NCBI RefSeq assembly: GCF_017872975.1
Contig: NZ_JAGGJP010000002.1
Span: 124,001 to 188,000 of the forward strand
DNA from: Rubellimicrobium aerolatum
GTDB lineage: Bacteria; Pseudomonadota; Alphaproteobacteria; Rhodobacterales; Rhodobacteraceae
DNA length: 64,000 nucleotides
Direction: 5' to 3'
The notes beneath the pieces are model-generated. The model had not been told where the DNA came from and did not search any database. It saw nothing but the letters and a program-made list of their open reading frames with translations. Both the position numbers and the translations under genes were made by a program. Of this stretch, positions 16,806 through 25,344 are shown piece by piece (the stretch's first letter is position 1; each line of letters begins with the position of its first letter).

Positions 16806-16820
16806 ATGCGGTTGCAGCAT
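16806..16820. promoter_or_regulatory. Possible second PhaR site between phaC and phaZ
   Basis: ATGCGGTTGCAGCAT keeps one full arm (GCAGCAT) and the outer ATGC of the operator at 14883, but the inner left arm is not conserved. It lies 22-36 bp before the phaC start and about 60-75 bp before phaZ, so it could be read in both directions. Confidence 0.4.
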
Positions 16821-16881
16821 CAAGGCGTCGTTAAGGACTTCGTGCGATCCTTGCCCGCGCGCCCTCAGCCGGAGACCTGCC

Positions 16882-18177
16882 TTGAAGTATATGTTGACCT
16901 ACGACCTCATGGAAAGCGCGCGCAACACCAACCAATGGCTAGGGGCGACCGCCCGCGCCATCGGCGCCTATCCGGCGATGGCGGCCACCGGCAACCCACT
17001 GGTCGAATGGATCAAGGCCTGGGGCGAGGTGACGGAGCGGACCTTCGCCCGCATGGTGGTCAAGCCCGACTGGGGCATCTCGGCCGTCAAGGGCGACGAC
17101 GGGCGGGACCACACCGTGCGGCTGGAGACGGTGATCGCCAAGCCCTTCGGCGACCTCGTGCACTTCCGCGTGCCCGGCCGCTTCCCGCGCGAGCGGCGGG
17201 TCCTGCTGGTGGCGCCGATGTCGGGCCACTACGCCACGCTGCTCCGCAAGACGGTGATCTCGCTCCTGCCCGACTGCGAGGTGTTCATCACCGACTGGCA
17301 CAACGCCCGCGACATCCCGGTGAGCGAGGGCAAGTTCGACGTGGAGGACTACACGCTCTACGTCACCGAGTTCATGCGCCACCTGGGCGCCGACCTGCAC
17401 GTGATGGCGATCTGCCAGCCCGCGCCGCTGGTGCTGGCGGCGACGGCGATCCTGGCCGAGGAGGCGCCCGAGGCGCAGCCGCGCTCGCTCATCCTGATCG
17501 GCGGGCCGATCGACCCGGACGCCAACGCCACGGACGTGACCGACTTCGGCCGCCGGACCACCATGGGCGTGCTGGAGCAGACGGTGATCCAGCAGGTGGG
17601 CTTCAAGTACCGGGGCGTGGGCCGGATGGTCTATCCGGGGCTGCTGCAACTCGCGTCCTTCATGTCGATGAACGCCGAGACCCACACCCAGAGCTTCGTG
17701 GACCAGATCTTCCGCGCCGCCAAGGGGCAGGTCGCCGACCACGACAAGCACAACGCCTTCTACGACGAATACCTCGCCGTGATGGACATGACGGCCGAGT
17801 TCTACCTTTCGACCGTGGAACGGATCTTCAAGGGCCGCGAGATCGCGCGCAACGCCTTCGAGGTGGCGGGACGCCCGGTGGATATCGGCCGGATCAGCAC
17901 CGTCGCGGTCATGGTCGTCGAGGGCGAGAAGGACGACATCTCGGCGCCCGGGCAATGCCTCGCGGCGCTGGACCTGCTGACTGGCCTGCCCGGCGGCAAG
18001 AAGGCGGCGCACCTGGAGCCCGGCGCCGGGCACTACGGCATCTTCGCCGGCAAGAGCTGGCGCGACAACATCCGGCCGCTGGTGCTCAAGTTCATGGACG
18101 CCAACGGCGGCCACGCGCAGCGCCGGTCGCGTCCCGTGGCCGTCCTGCCTCACGTCGCCGCGCAGGGCGGCGACTGA
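16882..18177 (+). CDS. phaZ: Intracellular polyhydroxyalkanoate depolymerase PhaZ
   Basis: A 431-residue intracellular PHB depolymerase that mobilises native granules. It has no signal peptide. The nucleophile is Cys178 in the family box MAICQP, and His lies in the C-terminal GAGHYGIFAG. The N-terminal YDLMESARNTNQWLGATA is also typical. The first in-frame start is a TTG at 16882 with GGAG seven bases upstream; an ATG three codons later is an alternative. It is divergent from phaC and convergent, after 3 bp, with the glycosyltransferase gene. Confidence 0.93.
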   Translation: MKYMLTYDLMESARNTNQWLGATARAIGAYPAMAATGNPLVEWIKAWGEVTERTFARMVVKPDWGISAVKGDDGRDHTVRLETVIAKPFGDLVHFRVPGRFPRERRVLLVAPMSGHYATLLRKTVISLLPDCEVFITDWHNARDIPVSEGKFDVEDYTLYVTEFMRHLGADLHVMAICQPAPLVLAATAILAEEAPEAQPRSLILIGGPIDPDANATDVTDFGRRTTMGVLEQTVIQQVGFKYRGVGRMVYPGLLQLASFMSMNAETHTQSFVDQIFRAAKGQVADHDKHNAFYDEYLAVMDMTAEFYLSTVERIFKGREIARNAFEVAGRPVDIGRISTVAVMVVEGEKDDISAPGQCLAALDLLTGLPGGKKAAHLEPGAGHYGIFAGKSWRDNIRPLVLKFMDANGGHAQRRSRPVAVLPHVAAQGGD

Positions 18178-18180
18178 GGA

Positions 18181-19443
18181 TCAGCCGGCGACGAGGTCCT
18201 GGAGCAGCCCGCGCCGGACCTCGCCCACGCGGGACCAGGTGAAGTCGCGCGACCGTTCCCGGACGCTCCCGCCCATCCGCTCGCGCAGGCCGGGGCTGGC
18301 TGCGATCGTGCGGAGCGCCTCGACCCAGCCGTCGGCGTCGTAGGGATCGAGGATGAATCCGTCGATCCCGTTCCGCACCACGCGGCCCGCTCCCATGGGC
18401 GAGACGATCATCGGAAGCCCGCAATGCGCGGCCTCATTGGTGACGAGGGGGTTCCCCTCCTCCAGCGAGGGGAACACGAAGGCGTCGGCGCTGGCGTAGA
18501 GGCCGCCCACGTCCTGCACGAAGGGCAGGCGCAGCACGTCGGGGCGGGCGAGCTCGGTGGCGCAAAGGGTCTCGATCACGTCCTCGATGCCGCCGGCGAG
18601 GACCAGGCGGCCCTTGACGCCGCTGCGCGCCCAAGCCCGGAGCAGGAGATGCGCGCCCTTGCGGACGCAGATCGAGCCCACGAAGAGGAAGGTCGGGCCA
18701 TCCTCGGAGGGCTTCAGCAGGGGACCGTTCCTGGGCACGAGGCGCGCGGGGTCGAAGCCGTAGCTCGCGGACAGGAGTTGCGTGCCAGGTAGATCTAGCT
18801 CGCGGAGCGAGGATTCGACCTCGCCGCTTGGGCAGAAGACCGCATCCGACAGGGCCAGCCGCTCGCGCTCCTCCTGGATGTCCGCTTCGGTGATGCGATG
18901 GTGGGGCGACAGGTCCAGGCGGTGGTAGGCATCGTCGAGCACGCGCTTGGCCAAGGCCTTGCCGCAGTTCACCTTCTCGCGGACCACCGTGACGCCGCGG
19001 GACCGCAGCTCGCGGCCAAAGGCAGGGGAGGTCTCGCTCCAGATGTAGGCGACGGTGCCGGGGGACCGGGCGGGCAGGCTGCGGAGGAAGGCCAGCTCGG
19101 CCATGCGACGGGTGCGGGCGGGCGCCACGCGGTTGGCGAGCGTGCCCAGGCGGGTCGAGAGCAGCGACCGGAACTCCACCCCGGGCTGGCGGCCCTTGGT
19201 GTAGGGCACGATCAGGTCGGCGCGATCCGCCTCGCTGGAAGTCGCGCAGAGGACCTGGTCGCAGCAGTAGCTCACCCCCTGCCCGGTGTAGGGCAGCGTC
19301 AGCAGGGTGCGGATCGAGAGCGGCGTCCCGAGCGCCGTCGCGTCGCCCGGCCGATCCTGCGCAGGCCAGGCCGGGAACCTTACCGTCGCGGGCGAGGCGC
19401 CGGTGAGCATCACCTTGTTCATCACAGTTTCGCTCATCACCAT
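18181..19443 (-). CDS. Glycosyltransferase family 4 (GT-B) protein
   Basis: A 420-residue GT-B glycosyltransferase. The C-terminal half has the group 1 pattern: TFLFVGSICVRKGAHLLLRAW, DVLRLPFVQDVGGLYASADAFVFPSLEEGNPL with the E-x7-E motif, and AAHCGLPMIVSPMGAGR. The N-terminal acceptor domain is less conserved. It probably adds a sugar to a polysaccharide or lipid carrier, but no polysaccharide locus is adjacent. Several in-frame ATGs near the start (19443, 19437, 19422) lack a clear ribosome site, so the exact start is uncertain. The 220 bp upstream are AT-richer than the surroundings. Confidence 0.87.
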   Translation of the reverse strand: MVMSETVMNKVMLTGASPATVRFPAWPAQDRPGDATALGTPLSIRTLLTLPYTGQGVSYCCDQVLCATSSEADRADLIVPYTKGRQPGVEFRSLLSTRLGTLANRVAPARTRRMAELAFLRSLPARSPGTVAYIWSETSPAFGRELRSRGVTVVREKVNCGKALAKRVLDDAYHRLDLSPHHRITEADIQEERERLALSDAVFCPSGEVESSLRELDLPGTQLLSASYGFDPARLVPRNGPLLKPSEDGPTFLFVGSICVRKGAHLLLRAWARSGVKGRLVLAGGIEDVIETLCATELARPDVLRLPFVQDVGGLYASADAFVFPSLEEGNPLVTNEAAHCGLPMIVSPMGAGRVVRNGIDGFILDPYDADGWVEALRTIAASPGLRERMGGSVRERSRDFTWSRVGEVRRGLLQDLVAG

Positions 19444-19665
19444 TGGACCCGGCTTGCTGTCGGCATCGAGGGAGGCCGGGGCGTGGTCGCGGTGCGTCCA
19501 GCCCGGCAGAGATGCGGCTGAACGTAGTTAACGGCAGATGAGGAAGGCTGGAAAGCCGTTCGCTGCAAAGCGGCGAAAGTAAGGCGGCAATTTGGTATTT
19601 GTAGGCGGATGTTTGCCTATCATGCCCAATGAGCCGGCGTCATCGGAACCGTCGCCGCCTGCCGC

Positions 19666-20397
19666 TCAATCGGAGACTTCGCCGATCGCCTGCGCGATGA
19701 GCTTGAGGCAGCGCGGCGAGGAGAAGCGGTGGTCGGCGTCCTTGACCACGGTCAGGCGGAGGTTCGGCCCGGTGGCGTGGTCGAGCAGGCGGTAGGCTGT
19801 GGCGGGCGGCACGTCGGCGTCGGCGGAGCCCTGGAGCATCCGGGTCGGCATGGGCAGGTGCAGCGGCTCGCGGAGCAGGAGGTGGTCGCGCCCGTCCTCG
19901 ATCAGGCGGCGGGTGATCGGATAGGGCGCGCCGTAGTCGGACGGGACGTGGATCACGCCCTCGGCCATCAGTCGGGCCTTCTGCTCCTCGGAGGCTCCGT
20001 CCCAGTAGGAGTCCTCGGTGAAGTCGGGCGCGGCGGCGACCGTGACGAGGCCGGCGACGCGATGGGGCGCGCGGCGCGCGATGAGGAGCGAGATCCAGCC
20101 GCCCATGGAGGAGCCCACCAGGATCGCCCGGCCGGGCGCGAGGTCGAGCACGGCCTCGGCGTCCTCCAGCCACTGGCCGATGGTGCCGTCCTCGAAGGCG
20201 CCCTCGCTCTGGCCGTGGCCGGAGTAGTCGAAGCGGAGGAAGGCGCGGCCCCTGGCCTCGGCCCAGTCGGCGAGCCACGCCGCCTTGGTGCCCGTCATGT
20301 CGGAGCGGAAGCCGCCGAGGAAGACCACGTGGGGGCCCTGCCCCGCCTGCCGCATCACCGCGAGGCGTCGGCCCTGGGGCGTGGCGATGGTGTCCAT
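19666..20397 (-). CDS. Alpha/beta hydrolase
   Basis: A 243-residue alpha/beta hydrolase. The oxyanion region is [16 protein letters not shown], then [14 protein letters not shown]. The nucleophile elbow is LVGSSMGGW (Ser), with an Asp in [11 protein letters not shown] and the catalytic His in [10 protein letters not shown]. The pattern resembles small carboxylesterases of the BioH/palmitoyl-protein-thioesterase-like ABHD10 type. Substrate unknown. The ATG at 20397 matches the homologous start [10 protein letters not shown]. It is divergent from thrS with 128 bp between. Confidence 0.87.
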   Translation of the reverse strand: MDTIATPQGRRLAVMRQAGQGPHVVFLGGFRSDMTGTKAAWLADWAEARGRAFLRFDYSGHGQSEGAFEDGTIGQWLEDAEAVLDLAPGRAILVGSSMGGWISLLIARRAPHRVAGLVTVAAAPDFTEDSYWDGASEEQKARLMAEGVIHVPSDYGAPYPITRRLIEDGRDHLLLREPLHLPMPTRMLQGSADADVPPATAYRLLDHATGPNLRLTVVKDADHRFSSPRCLKLIAQAIGEVSD

Positions 20398-20525
20398 GTG
20401 TCGTCTCCCGCTTCGCTCGTGCCCGTCATGGTGCGCGGGCCTTGACGGCCTTGCAAGCCGTCGGCAGAACCCCGCCCACCCGCAACCGGGCGCAATCGTG
20501 GGCGCCGAACCGACGAGGAGAGGCC

Positions 20526-22472
20526 ATGACCTCCATCTCCCTGACATTCCCCGACGGGCAGTCCCGTTCCTACGACGCTGGCGTGACGGCCGCGCAGGTG
20601 GCGCAGTCCATCGCGCCGTCGCTGGCCAAGGCCGCCGTGTCCGCCACGCTCGACGGGCGGCACTGGGATCTGGCGTGGCCCATCGAGCGGGACGGCGCTC
20701 TGGCGATCAGGACGCTCAAGGACCCCGAGGGGCTGGAGCTGATCCGCCACGACCTCGCGCACGTCATGGCGCGGGCGGTGCAGGCGCTCTGGCCGGACGT
20801 GAAGGTGACGATCGGGCCGGTGACCGAGACGGGCTGGTTCTACGACTTCGACCGCAGCGAGCCCTTCACGCCCGAGGACCTGGGGGCCATCGAGGCCGAG
20901 ATGCGGCGCATCATCGGGCTGCGCGACCCCGTGCGGACCGAGGTCTGGGACCGTGCTCGCGCCATCGCGCATTACGAGGGCACGGGCGAGCCCTTCAAGG
21001 TGGAGCTGATCGGCCGCATCCCCGAGGGCGAGCCGATCCGGATGTACTGGCACGGCGACTGGCAGGACCTCTGCCGGGGGCCGCATCTCCAGAACACCGG
21101 GCAGTTGCCGGGCGACGCCTTCCGCCTCATGGGCGTGTCGGGCGCCTACTGGTTCGGCGACGTGACCCGGCCGCAGCTCCAGCGGATCACCGGCGTCGCG
21201 TTCCGCAACCGCGACGAGCTGAAGGCCCACCTGACGATGCTGGAGGAGGCCGCCAAGCGCGACCACCGCAAGCTCGGGCGCGAGATGGAGCTCTTCCACA
21301 TGCAGGAGGAGGCGCCGGGGATGGTGTTCTGGCACCCGAACGGCTGGACCGTCTACCGCGCGCTGGAGGACTACATGCGGCGGCGGCAGCGCGCTGCGGG
21401 CTACCGGGAGATCCGCACGCCCCAGGTGCTCGACCGCATCCTGTGGGAGAAGTCGGGCCACTGGGAGGCCTACCGCGAGAACATGTTCCTCGTGGAGGTG
21501 GACGAGGAGGGCGCGAAGGAGAAGCGGATCAACGCGCTCAAGCCCATGAACTGCCCGTGCCACGTGCAGGTCTACAATCAGGGGCTCAAGTCGTATCGCG
21601 ACCTGCCGCTGAGGCTGGCGGAGTTCGGGTCGTGCCACCGCTACGAGTCGTCGGGGTCGATGCACGGGCTGATGCGCGTGCGCGGCTTCGTGCAGGACGA
21701 CGCCCACATCTTCTGCACCGAGGACCAGATCGAGGCGGAATGCGCGTCCTTCCTGGCGCTGCTGTCGTCGGTCTATCGCGACCTCGGCTTCGAGAGGTTC
21801 GACATCAAGCTGTCCACGCGGCCCGAGGTGCGGGTGGGCTCGGACGAGGTGTGGGACAAGGCCGAGGCGGCGCTGGCCGGGGCCATCGCGAAGGCGGGCT
21901 ACCCCTACGAGCTCGCCGAGGGCGACGGGGCCTTCTACGGGCCGAAGCTCGACTTCAAGCTGACCGACGCCATCGGGCGGGACTGGCAGTGCGGGACGTT
22001 CCAGGCGGACTTCAACCTGCCGGTGCGGCTGGACGCCGAATACGTGGGCGAGGACGGGGCCAAGCACCGGCCCGTCATGCTGCACCGCGCGATCCTGGGG
22101 TCGTTCGAGCGATTCCTCGGCATCCTGATCGAGAACTACGCGGGGCGGCTGCCCTTCTGGCTCGCGCCCCGGCAGGTGGTCGTGGCGTCCATCGTCTCGG
22201 ACGCGGACGGCTATGTCCGCGAGGTGACGGAGGCGCTGGTCGCGGCGGGGCTGAGGGCCGAGGCCGACACGCGGAACGAGAAGATCAACTACAAGGTCCG
22301 CGAGCATTCGGTCGGCAAGGTGCCCGTGATCCTCGCCATCGGCCAGAAGGAGGTCGAGGCGCGCACCGTGTCGATGCGGCGGCTGGGCGAGGAGGGGCAG
22401 AAGGTGGTGGCCCTGGGCGAGGCGATCGCGCTGCTGGCCAGCGAGGCGCGGGCGCCCGACCAGCGGGGCTGA
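20526..22472 (+). CDS. thrS: Threonine--tRNA ligase
   Basis: Class II aminoacyl-tRNA synthetase of 648 residues. An N-terminal TGS domain ([16 protein letters not shown]) is followed by the editing domain with [14 protein letters not shown]. The catalytic core carries [12 protein letters not shown], with the first Zn-binding Cys, and [15 protein letters not shown]. The anticodon-binding domain ends the chain ([17 protein letters not shown]). The start ATG is preceded by GAGGAGAGGCC. An in-frame ATG 28 codons upstream is less likely. A hairpin follows the stop. Confidence 0.97.
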   Translation: MTSISLTFPDGQSRSYDAGVTAAQVAQSIAPSLAKAAVSATLDGRHWDLAWPIERDGALAIRTLKDPEGLELIRHDLAHVMARAVQALWPDVKVTIGPVTETGWFYDFDRSEPFTPEDLGAIEAEMRRIIGLRDPVRTEVWDRARAIAHYEGTGEPFKVELIGRIPEGEPIRMYWHGDWQDLCRGPHLQNTGQLPGDAFRLMGVSGAYWFGDVTRPQLQRITGVAFRNRDELKAHLTMLEEAAKRDHRKLGREMELFHMQEEAPGMVFWHPNGWTVYRALEDYMRRRQRAAGYREIRTPQVLDRILWEKSGHWEAYRENMFLVEVDEEGAKEKRINALKPMNCPCHVQVYNQGLKSYRDLPLRLAEFGSCHRYESSGSMHGLMRVRGFVQDDAHIFCTEDQIEAECASFLALLSSVYRDLGFERFDIKLSTRPEVRVGSDEVWDKAEAALAGAIAKAGYPYELAEGDGAFYGPKLDFKLTDAIGRDWQCGTFQADFNLPVRLDAEYVGEDGAKHRPVMLHRAILGSFERFLGILIENYAGRLPFWLAPRQVVVASIVSDADGYVREVTEALVAAGLRAEADTRNEKINYKVREHSVGKVPVILAIGQKEVEARTVSMRRLGEEGQKVVALGEAIALLASEARAPDQRG

Positions 22473-22493
22473 CCGCCGAAGCCGACAATTGAT

Positions 22494-22522
22494 CCGCGCG
22501 CGGGGGAACGAACCGCGCGCGG
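22494..22522 (+). terminator. Probable terminator of thrS
   Basis: CCGCGCGCGG (22494-22503) and the same self-complementary 10-mer at 22513-22522 form a 10-bp stem around a 9-base loop, 21 bp after the thrS stop. A weak TTTGTCC follows. The two arms are also a direct repeat (CCGCGCGCGGGGG). Confidence 0.6.
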
Positions 22523-22574
22523 GGGCCGTTTGTCCTGTGTCCCGTCCGACGGGGCAGGCCAACGGCGAGCATCC

Positions 22575-24191
22575 ATGCCACTTCCCCCCAAGTCCGACAC
22601 GACCGGCCCGATCCCCTCCGGCACGCCCCTGCGGCTGCCCGAGGGCGCGGTGATCCAGCGCGTGGAGGAGCGGGCGACCCTCGGCAAGCGCGTGGTGGAC
22701 CAGGGCGGCGTCCGCGTCGCCACGCGGACCGAGACCCGTGCCGAGACCCTTCGCGACACCGTGAAGGAGATCGCGGTCGAGGTCGAGCGCGTGCCGGTGG
22801 GACGCTTCGTGGAGGCCGTCGAGCCGCCGCGGAGCGAGGGCGACCTCACCATCCTGCCCGTCTACGAGGAGCGGCTCGTCGTCGAGAAGCGGCTGTTCCT
22901 CGTCGAGGAGGTCCACATCCGCCGCCAGGCGCGGTCCCGCGAGGTCGAGGTGCCCGTGGAGATCCGCCGCCAGGTGGCCGAGGTGGAGCGCCTGCCCCCG
23001 TTGGACGGTCCAACCGAAAGTCCAGACGCACACTCAGGAGACATGAGAATGATGGACGACATCACCACCACGAGCGGCGGCTCGCGCATCGTGACCGCCC
23101 TGTTCGACAACGGCGCCGAGGCCGAGCGGGCCGTGTCCCGCCTGCGGGCGGCCGGCATCCCCGACAGCCAGATCCGCGTGACCTCGGGCGGCTCGACGGC
23201 CATGACGAGCCATGACGACACCACCTATCGCGACCAGCACAAGGGGTTCTGGGACTCGCTCGGCGACTTCTTCTTCCCGGACGAGGACCGCTACACCTAC
23301 GCCGAGGGGCTGACGCGCGGATCGACCATGGTGACGGTCACGGGCTTCGACGCCGCGCACCATGACACCATCGTGGACATCCTGGACGACGAGGGCTCGG
23401 TGGACCTGTCGGCCCGCGAGACCGAATGGCGGTCCTCGGGCTGGTCGGGCTACCAGGGGTCGAGCTACCGCGACGGCGACATCTCGGGCACGGGCGGCAT
23501 GGCGGGCGGCTCCTCGGGGCTGTCGGGCGCGGCCGGGGCCGGCATGGGCGCGGCGGCGATGGGCACCGACCTGGGCCTCAACGACGGCACCTCGGACCTG
23601 AACACCCGGGGCACCATCTACGATGACGGGATGCAGGACCGGAACCTCCAGATGGCCGCCGACATGGGCCGGCGCAGCCAGGCCGACCTGGGCAGCCAGC
23701 AGGCGGGCTATGCCTCGTCGGGCTCCATGGGGCAGACGGGGGGCGAGTTCGGCAGCTACCGCGACGACGAGCTGAACGAGGACGGCACCGTCAAGGTCGT
23801 CGAGGAGCGGCTGGCCGTCGGCAAGCGCGAGCAGGACCTGGGCCGGGTCCGCGTCCGCTCCTACGTTCGCGAGGTGCCGGTCGAGGCCGGCGTGGACCTG
23901 CGCGCCACCCGAGTCCACATCGAGCGCCGCCCGGTGGACCGCGCGGTGGGCGTGGGCGACATCGCCATGACCGACCAGGTGCTCGAGGCGCGCGAATCGG
24001 CCGAGGTGCCGGTGGTGGCCAAGGAGGCCCGCGTGGTCGAGGAGATCGGCCTGCGGTCCGAGACCGAGGTCCAGCACCAGACGATCCAGGACACCGTCCG
24101 CAAGACCGAGGTGGAGATCGAGGACGAGCGCACGGGCGAGCGGACCGGCCTGACCGGCGGCACGCTGGGCACGGACCGCGACCGCATCTGA
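22575..24191 (+). CDS. YsnF/AvaK-type stress protein with two DUF2382 domains around a YflT-like domain
   Basis: One open frame of 538 codons. Residues about 15-145 form a first DUF2382 (YsnF/AvaK) domain (IQRVEERATLGKRVVDQGGV, YEERLVVEKRLFLVEEVHI). Next comes a YflT/GS17M-like domain starting MMDDITTTSGGSRIVTALFD, then a Gly/Ser/Ala-rich linker. A second DUF2382 domain (VVEERLAVGKREQDLGRVRV, ESAEVPVVAKEARVVEEIGL) ends the protein. It is probably cytoplasmic and induced under osmotic or general stress, as for relatives. An in-frame ATG at 23043 has a strong CTCAGGAGAC in front, so a shorter 382-residue product lacking the first domain could be made from the same message. Confidence 0.85.
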   Translation: MPLPPKSDTTGPIPSGTPLRLPEGAVIQRVEERATLGKRVVDQGGVRVATRTETRAETLRDTVKEIAVEVERVPVGRFVEAVEPPRSEGDLTILPVYEERLVVEKRLFLVEEVHIRRQARSREVEVPVEIRRQVAEVERLPPLDGPTESPDAHSGDMRMMDDITTTSGGSRIVTALFDNGAEAERAVSRLRAAGIPDSQIRVTSGGSTAMTSHDDTTYRDQHKGFWDSLGDFFFPDEDRYTYAEGLTRGSTMVTVTGFDAAHHDTIVDILDDEGSVDLSARETEWRSSGWSGYQGSSYRDGDISGTGGMAGGSSGLSGAAGAGMGAAAMGTDLGLNDGTSDLNTRGTIYDDGMQDRNLQMAADMGRRSQADLGSQQAGYASSGSMGQTGGEFGSYRDDELNEDGTVKVVEERLAVGKREQDLGRVRVRSYVREVPVEAGVDLRATRVHIERRPVDRAVGVGDIAMTDQVLEARESAEVPVVAKEARVVEEIGLRSETEVQHQTIQDTVRKTEVEIEDERTGERTGLTGGTLGTDRDRI

Positions 24192-24211
24192 CGGCGGCTC
24201 CGGCGAGGATG

Positions 24212-24243
24212 GGGCCCCGGGCGGTGACGCCCGGGGCCCTTTC
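24212..24243 (+). terminator. Strong terminator of the YsnF-like gene
   Basis: GGGCCCCGGGCG (24212-24223), loop GTGA, CGCCCGGGGCCC (24228-24239), followed by TTTCC. The 12-bp perfect stem begins 20 bp after the stop codon. Confidence 0.8.
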
Positions 24244-24358
24244 CGTTCGCGCGTGGCGAAATCGGCGGGCGGACACGTTGCCCGCCCTTCGCTTGCCCCT
24301 AAATCCGTCGAAGGAGACCGGCCGGCGCAAGGCCAAGGACGCGATGGAGAGACCGACC

Positions 24359-24568
24359 ATGCCCAAGGGCACCGTGAAGTGGTTCAACACGACGAAAGGC
24401 TACGGCTTCATCGCCCCCGAGAACGGGGGCAAGGACATCTTCGTGCACATCTCGGCGGTGGAGCAGTCGGGTCTGACGGGGCTCGCCGACAACCAGCCGA
24501 TCGAGTTCGACCTCATCAGCGGCCGTGATGGGCGGGAGATGGCGGGGAACCTGCGAAAGTCGCAGTGA
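24359..24568 (+). CDS. Cold-shock protein (CspA family)
   Basis: A 69-residue single cold-shock domain that binds single-stranded RNA or DNA. RNP-1 is KGYGFIAP and RNP-2 is DIFVHISA. The protein begins MPKGTVKWFNTT, fixing the ATG at 24359; an ATG five codons earlier is also in frame. The 115-bp leader after the preceding terminator could hold a thermosensitive structure, but no cold-box is recognised. A terminator-like hairpin follows at 24594. Confidence 0.95.
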   Translation: MPKGTVKWFNTTKGYGFIAPENGGKDIFVHISAVEQSGLTGLADNQPIEFDLISGRDGREMAGNLRKSQ

Positions 24569-24593
24569 GGCGATCCGCGCGGGCGGACGAGCG

Positions 24594-24620
24594 AGGCCGG
24601 GGCGAGGGCTCCGGCCTTTG
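24594..24620 (+). terminator. Terminator of the cold-shock gene
   Basis: AGGCCGG (24594-24600), 10-base loop, CCGGCCT (24611-24617), then TTG. A 7-bp stem 25 bp after the stop codon. Confidence 0.55.
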
Positions 24621-24645
24621 GCGTCCTTGGGGAGTCCCATGCCCG

Positions 24646-25001
24646 GCCGGCGCGGCTGTTCTGGCGCGCGCCGGCGGGGATGGGGGCCGTGGTGCCGGAT
24701 TGACTGCCCGGCCCACGGGAGGCGCGTGCACGACGCGCCGGCGGCTGGGTCTTTGCGGCTCCCCTGCGGTGGGGGGCCTCCCAGGTGGAGACGGGGCCAG
24801 CGGGCCCGTCGCCTGTCAAACAGACCGACCGGGGGCGGGTGAGCCTCCGGCGCAGGGGGAGGCCGCGGGGTGCGGGCCTCGTGGGGCGGGCGGAGGTCAT
24901 GACGGACTCCGGGCCGCGTATGGGGGGAGTTGTGCCACGCGAGGAGCTAACGACGTCCGACAGCATCGGGCGTTGCGTGTTGCGTGGGATTTTAGGGAAC
25001 G
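24646..25001 (+). repeat. Structured repeat, copy B
   Basis: Matches 8374-8714 in inverted orientation. A stem of 9 bp (24646-24654 with 24667-24675) encloses a loop with GTTCTG. The 67-bp identical block is 24683-24749 and contains GGCGCGT-GCACG-ACGCGCC, itself a hairpin. The 27-bp block CTGTCAAACAGACCGACC... is 24813-24839 and the 20-bp block GGGCGTTGCGTGTTGCGTGG is 24968-24987. Between the blocks the copies differ by many substitutions and small indels, so selection on the blocks rather than recent duplication is likely. Confidence 0.8.
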
Positions 25002-25020
25002 GGGACGGCGCGAGGGGAGC

Positions 25021-25093
25021 GTAGGGCGGGATTCAGCCCGCCGCGGGATTGCCCCGGCGCGAGCCGCCGCTGGCGGGCTGAAGCCCGCCCTAC
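25021..25093. repeat. REP-like doublet 1
   Basis: Two palindromic units in opposite orientation: GTAGGGCGGGATTCAGCCCGCC (25021-25042, two parts GTAGGG and GGCGGGC-type stem) and its mirror ending CCCGCCCTAC (25072-25093). The outer ends GTAGGG...CCCTAC are the signature of the family seen also at 25113 and 54126. Confidence 0.75.
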
Positions 25094-25112
25094 GGGGGCT
25101 CGGGAAGGCTGG

Positions 25113-25174
25113 GTAGGGTGCACTTCAGCGCACCGGGGAGGCGCGGGGAGGTGGTGCGCTGAAGCGCACCTTAC
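25113..25174. repeat. REP-like doublet 2
   Basis: The left unit 25113-25134 (GTAGGGTGCACTTCAGCGCACC) and right unit 25153-25174 (ending GCGCACCTTAC) mirror each other. The stem sequence differs from doublet 1 (GGTGCGCT instead of GGCGGGCT) while the TTCAG/CTGAA turn is kept, so the palindrome but not its bases is conserved. Confidence 0.75.
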
Positions 25175-25344
25175 GGGATCGCCCATGTCGGGCGGAGTTC
25201 ACCCGCCCAAGGGCAGCACGACATGAAGCAAACCCCGCTCAACGAGACGGGGGCGCTTCGACGGGCTTGAGCCATAGGGTGGGTGGTTCTCCGCGGAACG
25301 CGGCGAGCTACGATCCCTACGCTTGCTTACCAAAGCGTTACTCA

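Larger units (their letters stand above)
24569..25344. other. 776-bp gene-free region with repeat copy B and two REP-like doublets
   Basis: No convincing gene on either strand. In order it holds the cold-shock gene terminator (24594-24620), structured repeat copy B (24646-25001), REP-like doublet 1 (25021-25093) and doublet 2 (25113-25174). The remaining 170 bp, up to the stop codon of the DUF3800 gene, show only a change towards lower G+C near 25300 and a weak stem (ACGCTT...AAGCGT near 25317-25337). Confidence 0.75.

Noticed and set aside
19444-19665. Clear promoters in the AT-richer gap between glycosyltransferase and hydrolase genes
   Set aside because: Several weak -10-like strings exist, but none has a convincing -35 partner at the right distance, so no feature was listed.
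8374-25001. The inverted repeat pair as ends of a large transposon
   Set aside because: The enclosed genes are core functions, no transposase or integrase is present, and the copies are not at the exact ends of a shared insertion.
24565-25116. Open frame of 183 codons inside repeat copy B
   Set aside because: Composition is low-complexity, no ribosome site or family is seen, and substitutions between the copies do not favour third codon positions.
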